From Rosettibacter firmus (lineage in GTDB: Bacteria > Bacteroidota > Ignavibacteria > Ignavibacteriales > Melioribacteraceae): a stretch of DNA of 64,000 nucleotides. The notes beneath the pieces were generated by a model. It did no database searches. It was not told the DNA's origin and saw only the letters and a list, made by a program, of their open reading frames with translations. Positions within the stretch are counted from its first letter, which is position 1; every line of letters begins with the position of its first letter. Of the stretch, positions 9,994 through 19,767 are shown one piece after another. The position numbers and the translations under genes were made by a program. The DNA lies in the NCBI RefSeq assembly GCF_036860695.1, contig NZ_JAYKGJ010000001.1:62001-126000 (forward strand), given 5' to 3'.

Positions 9994-11256
9994 TCATGGT
10001 ATTGTAATAGATACAGTATTAGAGTAAGGTGTATAAATTCTATTAGATAATTTCTGTCTTACTCTATAATAATAAGTTTTACCCGATTCAATATTATAAT
10101 CAACAAAGCTTGTTGAATCAGATTCCACATTACCAATTTCTACAAATTTACCATAACTCCCAGCTCTTTTTTCGATAATTGTTCCCCTGGTTAATTGTAA
10201 TTTATCATTATTAGTCCATTGTAAAATTACACCCGAAGAATAATAAGCCGTAAGATTACTTGGACCATCTACATCAGTATAAAAAGTAGAAATTGAAACT
10301 TCGTTGGAATAACCACTTACTGAATTAGAAGTAAAATATGCTACTCTATATTTATAAGCTGTACTTGGTTGAACATTATTATCTTCATACTCTGTCTGAT
10401 TTGGAGATACAATATCAATTACTTCCCAGGTGTTTGTATAAGAATTCGCACGTTCAATTTTGAAGCCGAGTTCATTAACTGCAAAATCATTCCATTTTAG
10501 GATGATAAGACTTGCACCAATAGCTTCTGCTTGAAGATTCCATTGTCCACCTGGTAAATTAGAGGTACTGGCTTCATTACTAAATTCAGATTGTCCAGAA
10601 TCATTAAATGCTCTGACTTTATAAAAATAATCAATAAAAGGAGATAGTCCATCATCCGTTGTGCTTATTGTATTTACAGGAAGAGTCTTAATTTTTCTGT
10701 ACACTCCACCACCACCATCTTTTCTCCAGAGTTCAAATCCCTTTTCATTATTTGAATTATCATTCCAAAGTAGTATTGCAGAATAATCACTTGTCTTTTT
10801 AATTATTAAATTCGATGGAGCTGCAGGAGGTTTATCCTTAATAAAAATATTTTCCTGTAGTTTGCTTTCTTTTGATTTGCCTGATTTGTTATAAACTTTT
10901 ATGTAATAATTAATTGAACTGCCAAGAAGTGTAGAATCTATTTCAAGATATATATCTGGATTTGTTCCATCTTCATTCTGAGCATATCTTTTTACAAATC
11001 TATTATTAATAAATACTTCATAAAAAGATAAACCCTGTCCACCAGTTCCATCACTTGCTTTATATTCTACTCGATTTTTTCCGACCATGATTGAATCACC
11101 AGTAACTGGTTTAATAATTTCGATATTAGGAGTTGTGCTTTGCTGGGAATCAGTCAATGGTTCTACACAACTAATAAATAAAAATATTATTGATATAAGA
11201 AAATAACAGGATTTTAAATCAACAGGTGTAATAATATTATTAAAAATATTTTTCAT
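9994..11256 (-). CDS. Fibronectin type III lipoprotein
   Basis: 420 residues. A hydrophobic signal ends in a lipobox (FLFISC, C30), so it should be lipid-anchored in the envelope. An N-terminal Ig-like region (about 40-135) is followed by three Fn3-type modules at about 138-230, 235-325 and 328-420. They show typical core motifs such as SAILLWNDNSNNEKGFEL and YKVRAFNDSGQSEFSN. No enzyme motif is visible. It sits between the deacetylase-like membrane protein (35 bases) and the hybrid sensor (9 bases), so a structural or polymer-binding role in exopolysaccharide export is an inference from context. The start could be a little internal, since the stretch before the hydrophobic core is long for a lipoprotein signal. 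Confidence 0.8.
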   Translation of the reverse strand: MKNIFNNIITPVDLKSCYFLISIIFLFISCVEPLTDSQQSTTPNIEIIKPVTGDSIMVGKNRVEYKASDGTGGQGLSFYEVFINNRFVKRYAQNEDGTNPDIYLEIDSTLLGSSINYYIKVYNKSGKSKESKLQENIFIKDKPPAAPSNLIIKKTSDYSAILLWNDNSNNEKGFELWRKDGGGGVYRKIKTLPVNTISTTDDGLSPFIDYFYKVRAFNDSGQSEFSNEASTSNLPGGQWNLQAEAIGASLIILKWNDFAVNELGFKIERANSYTNTWEVIDIVSPNQTEYEDNNVQPSTAYKYRVAYFTSNSVSGYSNEVSISTFYTDVDGPSNLTAYYSSGVILQWTNNDKLQLTRGTIIEKRAGSYGKFVEIGNVESDSTSFVDYNIESGKTYYYRVRQKLSNRIYTPYSNTVSITIP

Positions 11257-11291
11257 AGCACTTTAAACTTAGCTAAAATTATCATTAATTT

Positions 11292-13190
11292 TTATTCTAC
11301 ATTTTCAAAATCGATTAACATTGAACGAGTTTCATGAGGTTCGAGTTTATCTAAATAAAAGTTAATTAACTGCTCATCTGGATTTATTTGATATTTAGGA
11401 ATTGGAGTATTTATAATATCAGATGTTATTTCAACATTTTTAAATTTTTTATTTAGATTAACCTGAATAACTAAATTTTCTGCAATTAGATCACTTGGAT
11501 TAGTAAACTCAATTGAAATTCTTCTTTTACTTCTTGCTTCATAACGAATTTCTATTTGTTGTTTTTTCTTCCACCAAGCCTGTAAATCAGTTAATGTAGT
11601 AATCCAGAAATTCTTACTTTTAGCATAACGCAGCACATCTCTGATTACAGATACATAATCAGGTTGCAATTGAAACTCTGTATGTACTTTGAAAACATAC
11701 AATCCTCCTTCAAATAAAATTCTATCTATATCTTCTTCATAAGTATATCTTTGAAAATCGATATTCGTTAGTCCATATTTTTTTACAACTTCATAATCAT
11801 CTCTCGCAGTTTTAGTAATAATCATGATCAATTTATTATTTCGCATGCGCATTTCTGGTACTGAGCGATCTGTAAGAGAATCTGTAACGAGATATTCAAT
11901 ATTTTTTGCTGCCATTACTTGAAGAGTATTGTCATTATAATAGCCATACAGAGGCATTATAGCTTTAATTTCTTTCCCTGTTAATTTTCTTAAAGTATCT
12001 ACTGCGTGACTTATATTTAAAAATTGAGTTTCTTTATTAAAAAGTTCGTTCACTGTATCTTCTGGAGATTCAATATAACCTATATCTACAATTGCACCAA
12101 TTTCTCCTAACTTTGCCAATGATTTTATTAAATTTCTATTTTTACTTGCAGTAGTAACATCAACAAAAAAAGTAGCTGGATATTGTTTAAGGTCAACAAC
12201 ATTTTTAAGAAGATTAATATTATTCACATTTGTTGTTAATGTTGGAAGTAAAATTAATGCTGCTTTATAATTAGAAGGCCATTCTTTTACAAAAGCTGTT
12301 GGTTGATACGTTAACCAGTTGATAGAATTATTAAATAATTTTTCAAAGTAGACAAAATCTTTTTGTACACCCAATACAGAATTTAATTCAAAGCCATACC
12401 AGATAAATCTACCTTTACCATAAGTACCATAAGCAATACCTGCACTTTTTTGAATTTCTTCGCGAACTAAACCAGCTTCTCGTCTGAAATCATACCAGAA
12501 ACTTACCTGTACAGTTCTTGGCTCGAGTACCTCTGCATAGATAGGTCTATCCCATGTAGCAATTTTGAGTGCATAACCTGTTGGAATTCCAGCAGTAATA
12601 GGCAGGTTACCTCTTAAAGTATGTACTTTATATGTTTCTTCTGGTTTAATTTCTTTATTGAATTTTAGTCCAAAAACTTCTGTGAAAAAATCCCACCCAC
12701 GCCATTTCCCTTCATCAGAATAAGTTGCAGGTCCACCAGTTACAAATAAACTTCCACCATTTTCAAGATATTTTTTTAATTGCACAAGTTCTTTATCGCT
12801 TAAAGATTTTGTTCCTGGCAATACAATAAGTTTATATTCGAAGTGCTCGCCTAATTCTATAGTTTGGTCTGAAATTATATCATAATTTATTTTAAAATTT
12901 CTTAGAAATCTTTTCCAAGTATCGATATTATCTTTCAACCAGGTACTTCCAGCAGGTAGCATATTTTCGGTATACTGGGAGTAGAGTATGGCTACTTTTT
13001 TTGATTTGAGGTTGCTACTAATAGATTTAATATTATCTCTGGTAGGTAAAATTTCTTTTAGATCATAATTTCCATAAATATTTTTTACTATTAGTAAAAA
13101 AACAAGAATACCTGTAATGACAAGAACAAGTCCACTCAGAAAAATAATCAAATAATTAACTCTTAAACCTCTGTTTTCAATTATCGCCAC
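11292..13190 (-). CDS. Membrane-anchored GATase-like / degenerate polysaccharide-deacetylase-like protein
   Basis: 632 residues. One N-terminal membrane helix (about 14-37) anchors a large periplasmic part. Residues about 65-290 resemble the class I glutamine amidotransferase fold found in beta-galactosidase trimerisation domains (VAILYSQYT, LIVLPGTKSLS, GGSLFVTGG). Residues about 300-545 follow the layout of a NodB-type polysaccharide deacetylase: YKAALILL strand, ATFFVD, late LTDLQAWW. However, the DD metal site and the HxxxH motif are not where expected, so catalysis is doubtful. A beta domain closes the protein. It overlaps the small membrane protein upstream by 10 bases. By position it may take the place of PgaB- or PelA-like periplasmic modules, perhaps as a binding protein. 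Family assignment is moderate. Confidence 0.62.
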   Translation of the reverse strand: MAIIENRGLRVNYLIIFLSGLVLVITGILVFLLIVKNIYGNYDLKEILPTRDNIKSISSNLKSKKVAILYSQYTENMLPAGSTWLKDNIDTWKRFLRNFKINYDIISDQTIELGEHFEYKLIVLPGTKSLSDKELVQLKKYLENGGSLFVTGGPATYSDEGKWRGWDFFTEVFGLKFNKEIKPEETYKVHTLRGNLPITAGIPTGYALKIATWDRPIYAEVLEPRTVQVSFWYDFRREAGLVREEIQKSAGIAYGTYGKGRFIWYGFELNSVLGVQKDFVYFEKLFNNSINWLTYQPTAFVKEWPSNYKAALILLPTLTTNVNNINLLKNVVDLKQYPATFFVDVTTASKNRNLIKSLAKLGEIGAIVDIGYIESPEDTVNELFNKETQFLNISHAVDTLRKLTGKEIKAIMPLYGYYNDNTLQVMAAKNIEYLVTDSLTDRSVPEMRMRNNKLIMIITKTARDDYEVVKKYGLTNIDFQRYTYEEDIDRILFEGGLYVFKVHTEFQLQPDYVSVIRDVLRYAKSKNFWITTLTDLQAWWKKKQQIEIRYEARSKRRISIEFTNPSDLIAENLVIQVNLNKKFKNVEITSDIINTPIPKYQINPDEQLINFYLDKLEPHETRSMLIDFENVE

Positions 13191-13672
13191 CTAAGGTTTT
13201 CCTCTTGTTTTTTTTCTTGCTTCACAGGTTCTTCGTAGCCTTCACCTGTATATCTAACAAATTTTCTTTTAGGTGAATATCGTTCTGCAACTGAGCCTGA
13301 AACTTGTTCATCGGTTCTACGTTGATATTCACTTCCCTGATATTGTCTTGGTGCACCACCTACAAAAGTAGGTCTCAATTCTGGACCTTTTGATTCTTCC
13401 TGTTCATAAGGAGCAGCTCGTTGATATTCATAACCATACTGTGGAGGTTGAACCACTTCAAATGTCTTTCGTTCTTGTGCTGCAACTCTTTGTTCGGCTT
13501 GTAAAGGAGCTGGTGCAATTAATTCAGCAGGAATTGCTGCAGGTTGTGGAGCTTTTTCTGCAATCCCTTTGCGTTCTCTAACTTTATATAAAATATATGC
13601 TCCAACTGCAAGAATAAAAGTCGAAATTGTTGCAACAAGTATTATTAATGATAATATTGGAATTAATTCCAT
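13181..13672 (-). CDS. Small single-pass membrane protein with Pro/Gln/Arg-rich tail
   Basis: 163 residues with one N-terminal membrane helix (about 6-29) and then a low-complexity, probably disordered, cytoplasmic tail rich in Pro, Gln, Glu, Arg and Tyr (for example PQPAAIP, EYQRR twice). GAGGT precedes the ATG. I recognise no family. It lies 15 bases downstream of the GT2 synthase and overlaps the next gene by 10 bases. Synthase-dependent systems often pair the GT2 with a small membrane subunit (PgaD in the PNAG system), so a synthase accessory role is a reasonable inference. Sequence similarity to PgaD is not apparent. Confidence 0.72.
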   Translation of the reverse strand: MELIPILSLIILVATISTFILAVGAYILYKVRERKGIAEKAPQPAAIPAELIAPAPLQAEQRVAAQERKTFEVVQPPQYGYEYQRAAPYEQEESKGPELRPTFVGGAPRQYQGSEYQRRTDEQVSGSVAERYSPKRKFVRYTGEGYEEPVKQEKKQEENLRWR

Positions 13673-13687
13673 TTCTACCTCAAATTT

Positions 13688-15106
13688 TTATTTAAACGCT
13701 TTCAATCCCTGAGTTGCCAGCATGTCTGCATTACCAATTCTTTCTAATTTACCCCAGGTCATTCTAAATCCAATAAACTCCTCAATAGTTGCCATTGCTT
13801 TTGTTACATCTATAAGTAAAATAAAAAATATTCTATAAATAATTGCATATGGAACTAAACGAAATTCTTCTCTTTCTGCAGCCACACAGTAAACTGCAGA
13901 CATTAAATCTAAAACTGCAATTCCTACCCACCATAAAAATAAAGTTATATGAATACCATATAACAAAGCTACTATTATAAAGTAAAGGTTGACAAATATA
14001 TTCATAGCAGGCCAGATAAGTGCTTCGTAAAACATTGACCACATTATAAAGCTATTACCAAAATTCAATGTGGGATTAATCAAATATCTTTTATGTTTTC
14101 TAATTGCTTGCAAAATGCCTCTTGTCCAGCGATATCTTTGTTTTAGAAGCTGGTGTATAGTAGCAGGTGCTTCTGTATATGCTATCGCATTTGGTTCATA
14201 AATAATCTTCCATCCTTTAGCTAATATTTTTAATGTAATATCAGCATCTTCTGCATAAGTATCGCTTGAATAAAATCCAGCATCTCTTAAAGTAGTTTTA
14301 CGGAATACACCAATAGGACCAGGAATGATATTTACCATTTGTAAAAATCCCTGGGCACTGCGTGCTAAATTTAAGCCTTCCAGATATTCTAAGGCTTGAA
14401 GATCAGTAATTATTTTTTTTCTATTTTGAACTTTTACATTTCCCGCAACTGCTCCAACACTTGGATCAACAAAATGTCTCATCGCAGCTTTTAATGTATC
14501 TGGTGTTAATTGAGAATCGCCATCCATACACAATACAAATTGTGCTTCGGAATATTGAATCCCAGCATTAAGTGCTTTAGCTTTACCTCCATTTGGTTTA
14601 TTAATAAGAGAAATTTTTACCATACTTGTTCTACCCTTATGATAACCCACAAGAGATTCTCCTATCTCAGCAGTGTTGTCTGTCGAACCATCATTAACTA
14701 TTATTATTTCATAATTTGGATAATCCAAATTAAGAAGAGAATCAATTGAGTTTTTCAAAATTTTCCCTTCATTATAAACAGGAACAATAATTGAAACAAA
14801 TGGATAATAACCTGGTTTGGTTTGTACAGTGTATTTGGTATTATAAAAATATGCCATAAATAAAATTCCAAAGTACCTGAATAATAAAATAAACAAAAAG
14901 ATTACTAAAGATACTATTGATGAATAAACGAATAAACCACTCCAAGTAAGAATTGTAAGCGGCATTGTAAAAATTATTGTCAAAATCAATAAAATTGATA
15001 AGAAACCAGAAATGAGAATTGTGCGTAACTTTTCTTTTGCCTCATTTCGTTTTGGTGGTTTTAATTCTCTATTATCTAATACTATTTGATATTTTAATTT
15101 ATCCAT
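13688..15106 (-). CDS. Processive membrane glycosyltransferase family 2 (polysaccharide synthase)
   Basis: 472 residues. Two N-terminal membrane helices (about 28-88), a cytosolic GT-A domain, and three or four C-terminal helices. Every motif of a processive beta-glycan synthase is present: D139 (VNDGSTDN), D195/D197 (CMDGDS), D287 with D289 (AEDAD) and Q323-R326-W327 (QRYRW), which holds the acceptor chain. It resembles PgaC and BcsA cores but has no PilZ domain, so any cyclic-di-GMP control must come from another protein. It is probably the catalytic centre of the surrounding cluster. The polymer is not identifiable from sequence alone; the nearby GH9 glucanase hints at a beta-1,4-glucan. 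Confidence 0.88.
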   Translation of the reverse strand: MDKLKYQIVLDNRELKPPKRNEAKEKLRTILISGFLSILLILTIIFTMPLTILTWSGLFVYSSIVSLVIFLFILLFRYFGILFMAYFYNTKYTVQTKPGYYPFVSIIVPVYNEGKILKNSIDSLLNLDYPNYEIIIVNDGSTDNTAEIGESLVGYHKGRTSMVKISLINKPNGGKAKALNAGIQYSEAQFVLCMDGDSQLTPDTLKAAMRHFVDPSVGAVAGNVKVQNRKKIITDLQALEYLEGLNLARSAQGFLQMVNIIPGPIGVFRKTTLRDAGFYSSDTYAEDADITLKILAKGWKIIYEPNAIAYTEAPATIHQLLKQRYRWTRGILQAIRKHKRYLINPTLNFGNSFIMWSMFYEALIWPAMNIFVNLYFIIVALLYGIHITLFLWWVGIAVLDLMSAVYCVAAEREEFRLVPYAIIYRIFFILLIDVTKAMATIEEFIGFRMTWGKLERIGNADMLATQGLKAFK

Positions 15107-15366
15107 TTACATATCTATTATTAGCTTAAGTATAAGTTCAAAATAAATGCCAGGATGAAAAATTCAATTCTGTCATTATTTTTAATAATTTCATAAAATA
15201 AAAAGTCCCATTAAAAAACAAAACCCAAATAATGACTCATATTTATACATCTGCTTAAGGAATATAAAGTATTATTTAAATTATTGCAAGATAAAGAGTT
15301 ATTAAAATAATCTAAAAGATAGGTATAAGTGAATTGTCAAAGTGATTTGTTTAATGAACATATTTT

Positions 15367-16632
15367 TTACATTTTTTTATATGCATCCATAATAGCATCA
15401 AAAAGTAATTGGGCTATTCTTTTCCCCCCAATTTGTGTAAAATGCGAAAAATCCTTTAGTGCCATTGGTGGATTTGCACTAACCCATTCAATCATAGAAT
15501 TTTCTCCTCCCATAGCTTCCCATAAATTCCAGAAAGCAACTTTAGATTTTTCAGTTATTTTCTTTTGTGCAGCAAGCAATAATGGTACATCGGGATTTGT
15601 AATAAATTTGTTTCCTACCTTCATTGTTTTATCTCCAACTCCTACCAGAATAATACCTGCATTGGGAAAAGCACGTCTTAAAAATTCGATGACATTAATC
15701 ATTTTACTTTCGTAGTAATTAAATATCTCTTTTTTAGGTGCATTAACATTTGCACCATAAGTTAAAATGATTAATGAATAATCAGAATACTTCTTGAAAT
15801 CCTGTAAAACCGATTCAGAAATTTGTAATAACGAAACTCCAGAATTTCCTGGCATTGGAAAATTATCTACATATACACCATTACCACTTTCAAGACTAAC
15901 ACCATAAATATATGGAGCTTTCCCTGAAATAAATTTCATTTCAAATGATTTTCCTGGAACATTTAAATTAATTTTCAATTCTTTTAAGGACTGTCCAGAC
16001 TCTAAATTTATATTAGTTGCATTCCCATTATTTATCTTATATTGAATTACAGAATTATTATCTGCATTGCTATAATAAATTTTTACTAAATTGAAACTGC
16101 TTGTAGATTTTAAGTTTTCTGTTGTTTCGTATTTTACCCAGCTATTAATTTTAGGTATTGCAACTGCTCCACTAATACCAAGTGGTAAATTTTCTGGATT
16201 ACGTGTAACTATAGAGACATATTTCCAATCATCTGAATATGAATGCCTGATACTGGTTTTCATTTTTATATCATTCGAAACAATTGATAAAAATCCTATT
16301 CCCTTACCTCCAAATTTTTCTTGAAAAAACTCTCTTAAATATTCTGTAATCACATCTCCCTGAATTAAAGAATCGCCATAGTGTGCTATTTTAATTATTC
16401 TATTTTTAGAATTTTTTAGTGCATTAAAAAAATTTTTTAATTGTTCTATATCGCCTGTTAATGGTACAAATTTTCCCAGTGTTTTTTGAGAAGAGACATT
16501 CGTGTTATCACTACATACAATTACATCATTTATAATTAATGGAATAGAATTGCTATTAATAACTTTTGCATAATTATTAATTGTAAACAATAATATAAGC
16601 AGTAAAAAAAACAATATATTTTTTGAATTCAT
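15367..16632 (-). CDS. Secreted SGNH/GDSL-type hydrolase
   Basis: 421 residues with an N-terminal signal peptide (about 1-22). Block I is AHYGDSLIQGD with the nucleophile at S88. A GAN motif (LTYGANVN) provides the oxyanion Asn region, and the D394-FS-H397 pair (DFSHF) completes the triad. The family deacylates carbohydrates and other esters. It lies 36 bases after the TPR/barrel gene and 260 bases before the GT2 gene. That gap shows no gene or clear hairpin and may hold a promoter. In this context it may remove or rearrange acetyl groups on the exported polymer, as SGNH proteins do in alginate and cellulose clusters; this is inferred. Confidence 0.8.
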   Translation of the reverse strand: MNSKNILFFLLLILLFTINNYAKVINSNSIPLIINDVIVCSDNTNVSSQKTLGKFVPLTGDIEQLKNFFNALKNSKNRIIKIAHYGDSLIQGDVITEYLREFFQEKFGGKGIGFLSIVSNDIKMKTSIRHSYSDDWKYVSIVTRNPENLPLGISGAVAIPKINSWVKYETTENLKSTSSFNLVKIYYSNADNNSVIQYKINNGNATNINLESGQSLKELKINLNVPGKSFEMKFISGKAPYIYGVSLESGNGVYVDNFPMPGNSGVSLLQISESVLQDFKKYSDYSLIILTYGANVNAPKKEIFNYYESKMINVIEFLRRAFPNAGIILVGVGDKTMKVGNKFITNPDVPLLLAAQKKITEKSKVAFWNLWEAMGGENSMIEWVSANPPMALKDFSHFTQIGGKRIAQLLFDAIMDAYKKM

Positions 16633-16668
16633 ATTTCCCCAGATTTTTAATTTCCAAATAGTTCCAAA

Positions 16669-19600
16669 TTAAAATATATTCCAGTACAAAGAAAAAGATA
16701 TTGAAAAAGATTGATAAACAGAATCAAACCTGTAGCTGTTTGAAAAACCAGCTCTACCATTAAGATTCAAATTTGGAACTGGTTTGTAATTTGCATCAAT
16801 AAAATATTCACTAACAAAAAAATCAATTGCAGGAACATAACCTACTTTTCCAGTAAAATTAATATTAATCCCACTTTTATTATACCATTTATATTCTCCC
16901 CAGATACTATGCGAAATAAAGTTTTGTGGAGAATAATAAAGTGAAGATACATATGCAAAATCAGAAAAATAATATTCATAACCAATAATGCCATTTTTAA
17001 AAAACTGTCTACCTACTCTAAACAGGAAATCGTTCCCTTCATTTTTATCAGAAACATTATAATAACTATAATTGATTATTAACTTCAATTGATTATTATA
17101 GAAATAACTTCCGTAAATCCTGTACAATTCTGCTTTCAATCTCGTGTTCATTAAGTAAGGTGAATAAAGAATTAATCTTGCATCATTATTTTCATAGTAT
17201 GCATTTAAAAGTAATTCATCCTGTTTTTCAAATCTTGCAGAAGCTGTTCCAATCTTTCTATTGCTTTCACCCAGAATATTTAATATTCCATAACTTCCAG
17301 ATAAAGATAATTCTTTCATAATATAAAGAGAAAGATTAGCTCTAATTGAAGTAAAATCTCTTGAGATTATTTTATTATTTATTCTTGCATTATTATAAGA
17401 AGCACCTATACCAAGATAACCAATAAACCCGCCATCTACACTTAAACCATAATTCCACAATCTAAAATTTTGATTATCACCATAAAAACTGGAATAAGGA
17501 GATATACCAATATTTGTTGGAAAAATAATACTCTTCAAAACATAAATTCCTTTTTTGAAACCATAAGGTGGAATCCAGCTTAATCTTTGTTTCAACAAAT
17601 TAATTTCATTAGTGTCTTTAGCCTGTTCAAGTAATTCATCATAAATATCTTCTGCTTTACCCCATCTATTCTGTAAAGCGTAGGCATCTGCAAGATATAA
17701 TCTTTGATTATTAATTTTTCTTTTTAATTCTTCATCTTCGGCAACTTTTAATAGTTCATTAAAAATTTTTTCTGCTCTTTCCAATTGTTTTGTTCTTACA
17801 TAAGAATTTCCCAGAGTAATTAATTTTTCGTTAAGTAGACTTAATTCTTCTGGTGTTTTTAAGCTATCTTTAATTGCATTATAAATTGAATCTGCTTTTA
17901 ATGGAAGTCCAATCATACTGAAAGCATTAGCCAAATCCATTTTTGATTCTATATCAAGTGTATCACGATTGCTTAGCTGTTCAAGTTCTTCAACTGCTTT
18001 AATACTATCTTTATTTAGATACAAAACATTTATTCTCTGAAGTGCAACCTTAAAATCAAATTCTTCTGATAAAATCTTATCATAAATTTCGAGTGCTTTA
18101 AGATAATCTTCTGCACAAGAAACTATATTGGCATATTCTATTAGTTCATCTCTTGTAGGTCCAGTTCTCTTAGAGAAATATTCTTCATATTTAGTTCGTG
18201 CATCCTGACAATTTCCTTCCATAAAAAGTTTTTCAGCTTCAGCTCGAATTTCAAAGACTTTTATTTCTTCGTATGCAGAAAGATGTAATTCATAATTACT
18301 TTCTGAACTAATTACTTCTGGATTATTAGGATCAATTTCTTTAGCAATATCTAAATATTTCTTTGCTTCTGGAAAATTCTTTTTCCAACTATACAATGAC
18401 ACTAATGATAAATATGCAGGTAATTCTCTTGGTCGATTTTTAATAACATTTAATAAATAATTTTCTGCAAGATCTAAATCAAGAACTGTCCATACAGCAA
18501 TTTGAGCTCGCAATAATTGATAATCTAAATTATCTGGATCAATTTTAAGAAGTATATTTAACTGCGAAATTGCTTTTTCCCAATCATAATTCCAGGCACA
18601 AAATTTTGCATATAAAAAGCGAACATCAAGTTCTTCATTTTCTGGTTTATCTTTAAGATATTCTTCTAAAACTTCTATTGCATTATCATAATAAAGTAAA
18701 TTGCCATAAGCTTCTGCAAGTTTAATAACAGCTTCTTTATTTGCAGGATTTTCTTTCAATATACCTGTGTAATATTCAATGGTTGAATTATAAGTGCTAT
18801 CTCTGTATGCAGTAACTTTTTGATAGAGTGTTTTAAACTCTACATCTTCTGAATATTTATTTTGTAGATACTGAAGTTGTTGATATGCTTCTTCATAACG
18901 ATTAGCATTGATTAATTCTTTTACAAGTGCAAATCTTGTTTTATCATCATCTGGATTTCTTTTTAATTGAGCATAGTATCTATCGATTGGATATACATAT
19001 TCAAAAGATCTTGGTTGATATTGTAATAAATATGCTTGATTGCGAGTTATATCCAATCCATCCTGAGCTTCTTTAAAATATGGTTTAATTTCAAGTGCTT
19101 TTTTAAAAGCATTTTCTGCAATTTTATATTTACCAAGCCACAAAGTAAAATATCCATATCTGCTCCATAATCTCCAATCATCAGGATATCGTTCAACATA
19201 AATTTTTAATATTCTTTCACCTTTAGCAATCGAACCTGTTTTAGCCAGTATTTCTGTATATCTTATAATTTCATCTGGCGAAGCATTATCATCTCTTTTC
19301 AAATATTCATCATACCATTGTTCTGCATTATTCCATTCTTCTAACCATCTATAAGATTTTCCAATTTCAAGATAGTTAAATGGATTTTTGGGATTAATTG
19401 CAATATCTCTTTTATGTCCTTCAATTTTTTGATACAGTTGTTGATGCCAAACTGAAATTACTCTATTTAAATCTTTTTTTATTTGTTCATTCGCAGGATC
19501 AAAACGAACTGCTCTTCTTAAGTCGAGTACAGCAAATTGATACTGATTTGTTTTTTCATAACACAATCCACGTAAATGGTAACCTTCAGCAAGTTGAGGA

Positions 19601-19767
19601 TGTGCAGAAATAAATTTATGAAGTTGTTCAATAGCTTCACTATACCTGCCTGCATTCATTAAAAAAAGTGCCTGTCGTTTTAAACCATCTGTCTTTGCCT
19701 GTGAATATAAAATTGATGAGAGGAATATTAAAAGTGTAAAAATTATTTTAAAACAACGACTCATCAC
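16669..19767 (-). CDS. TPR-rich protein with C-terminal outer-membrane beta-barrel (polysaccharide exporter)
   Basis: 1032 residues. A signal peptide (about 1-25) is followed by about twenty TPR-like helical repeats to about residue 740, with motifs such as AEGYHLRGLCYEK and NPFNYLEIGKSYRW. The last roughly 300 residues alternate aromatic beta-strands (GYEYYFSDFAYVSSLYY, SISFSLYWNIF) and end in Phe, typical of an outer-membrane barrel. TPR domain plus porin is the architecture of BcsC, PgaA and PelB, which guide nascent polymer across the periplasm and outer membrane. Its first codons overlap the stop of the ATPase gene by 4 bases. The export role is inferred from architecture and neighbours, and the fit is strong. 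Confidence 0.83.
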   Translation of the reverse strand: MMSRCFKIIFTLLIFLSSILYSQAKTDGLKRQALFLMNAGRYSEAIEQLHKFISAHPQLAEGYHLRGLCYEKTNQYQFAVLDLRRAVRFDPANEQIKKDLNRVISVWHQQLYQKIEGHKRDIAINPKNPFNYLEIGKSYRWLEEWNNAEQWYDEYLKRDDNASPDEIIRYTEILAKTGSIAKGERILKIYVERYPDDWRLWSRYGYFTLWLGKYKIAENAFKKALEIKPYFKEAQDGLDITRNQAYLLQYQPRSFEYVYPIDRYYAQLKRNPDDDKTRFALVKELINANRYEEAYQQLQYLQNKYSEDVEFKTLYQKVTAYRDSTYNSTIEYYTGILKENPANKEAVIKLAEAYGNLLYYDNAIEVLEEYLKDKPENEELDVRFLYAKFCAWNYDWEKAISQLNILLKIDPDNLDYQLLRAQIAVWTVLDLDLAENYLLNVIKNRPRELPAYLSLVSLYSWKKNFPEAKKYLDIAKEIDPNNPEVISSESNYELHLSAYEEIKVFEIRAEAEKLFMEGNCQDARTKYEEYFSKRTGPTRDELIEYANIVSCAEDYLKALEIYDKILSEEFDFKVALQRINVLYLNKDSIKAVEELEQLSNRDTLDIESKMDLANAFSMIGLPLKADSIYNAIKDSLKTPEELSLLNEKLITLGNSYVRTKQLERAEKIFNELLKVAEDEELKRKINNQRLYLADAYALQNRWGKAEDIYDELLEQAKDTNEINLLKQRLSWIPPYGFKKGIYVLKSIIFPTNIGISPYSSFYGDNQNFRLWNYGLSVDGGFIGYLGIGASYNNARINNKIISRDFTSIRANLSLYIMKELSLSGSYGILNILGESNRKIGTASARFEKQDELLLNAYYENNDARLILYSPYLMNTRLKAELYRIYGSYFYNNQLKLIINYSYYNVSDKNEGNDFLFRVGRQFFKNGIIGYEYYFSDFAYVSSLYYSPQNFISHSIWGEYKWYNKSGININFTGKVGYVPAIDFFVSEYFIDANYKPVPNLNLNGRAGFSNSYRFDSVYQSFSISFSLYWNIF

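Noticed and set aside
15107-15366. Possible small gene or RNA in the gap inside the polysaccharide cluster
   Set aside because: No frame with a ribosome binding site and no stable GC-rich stem was found; it is noted only as a possible promoter region.
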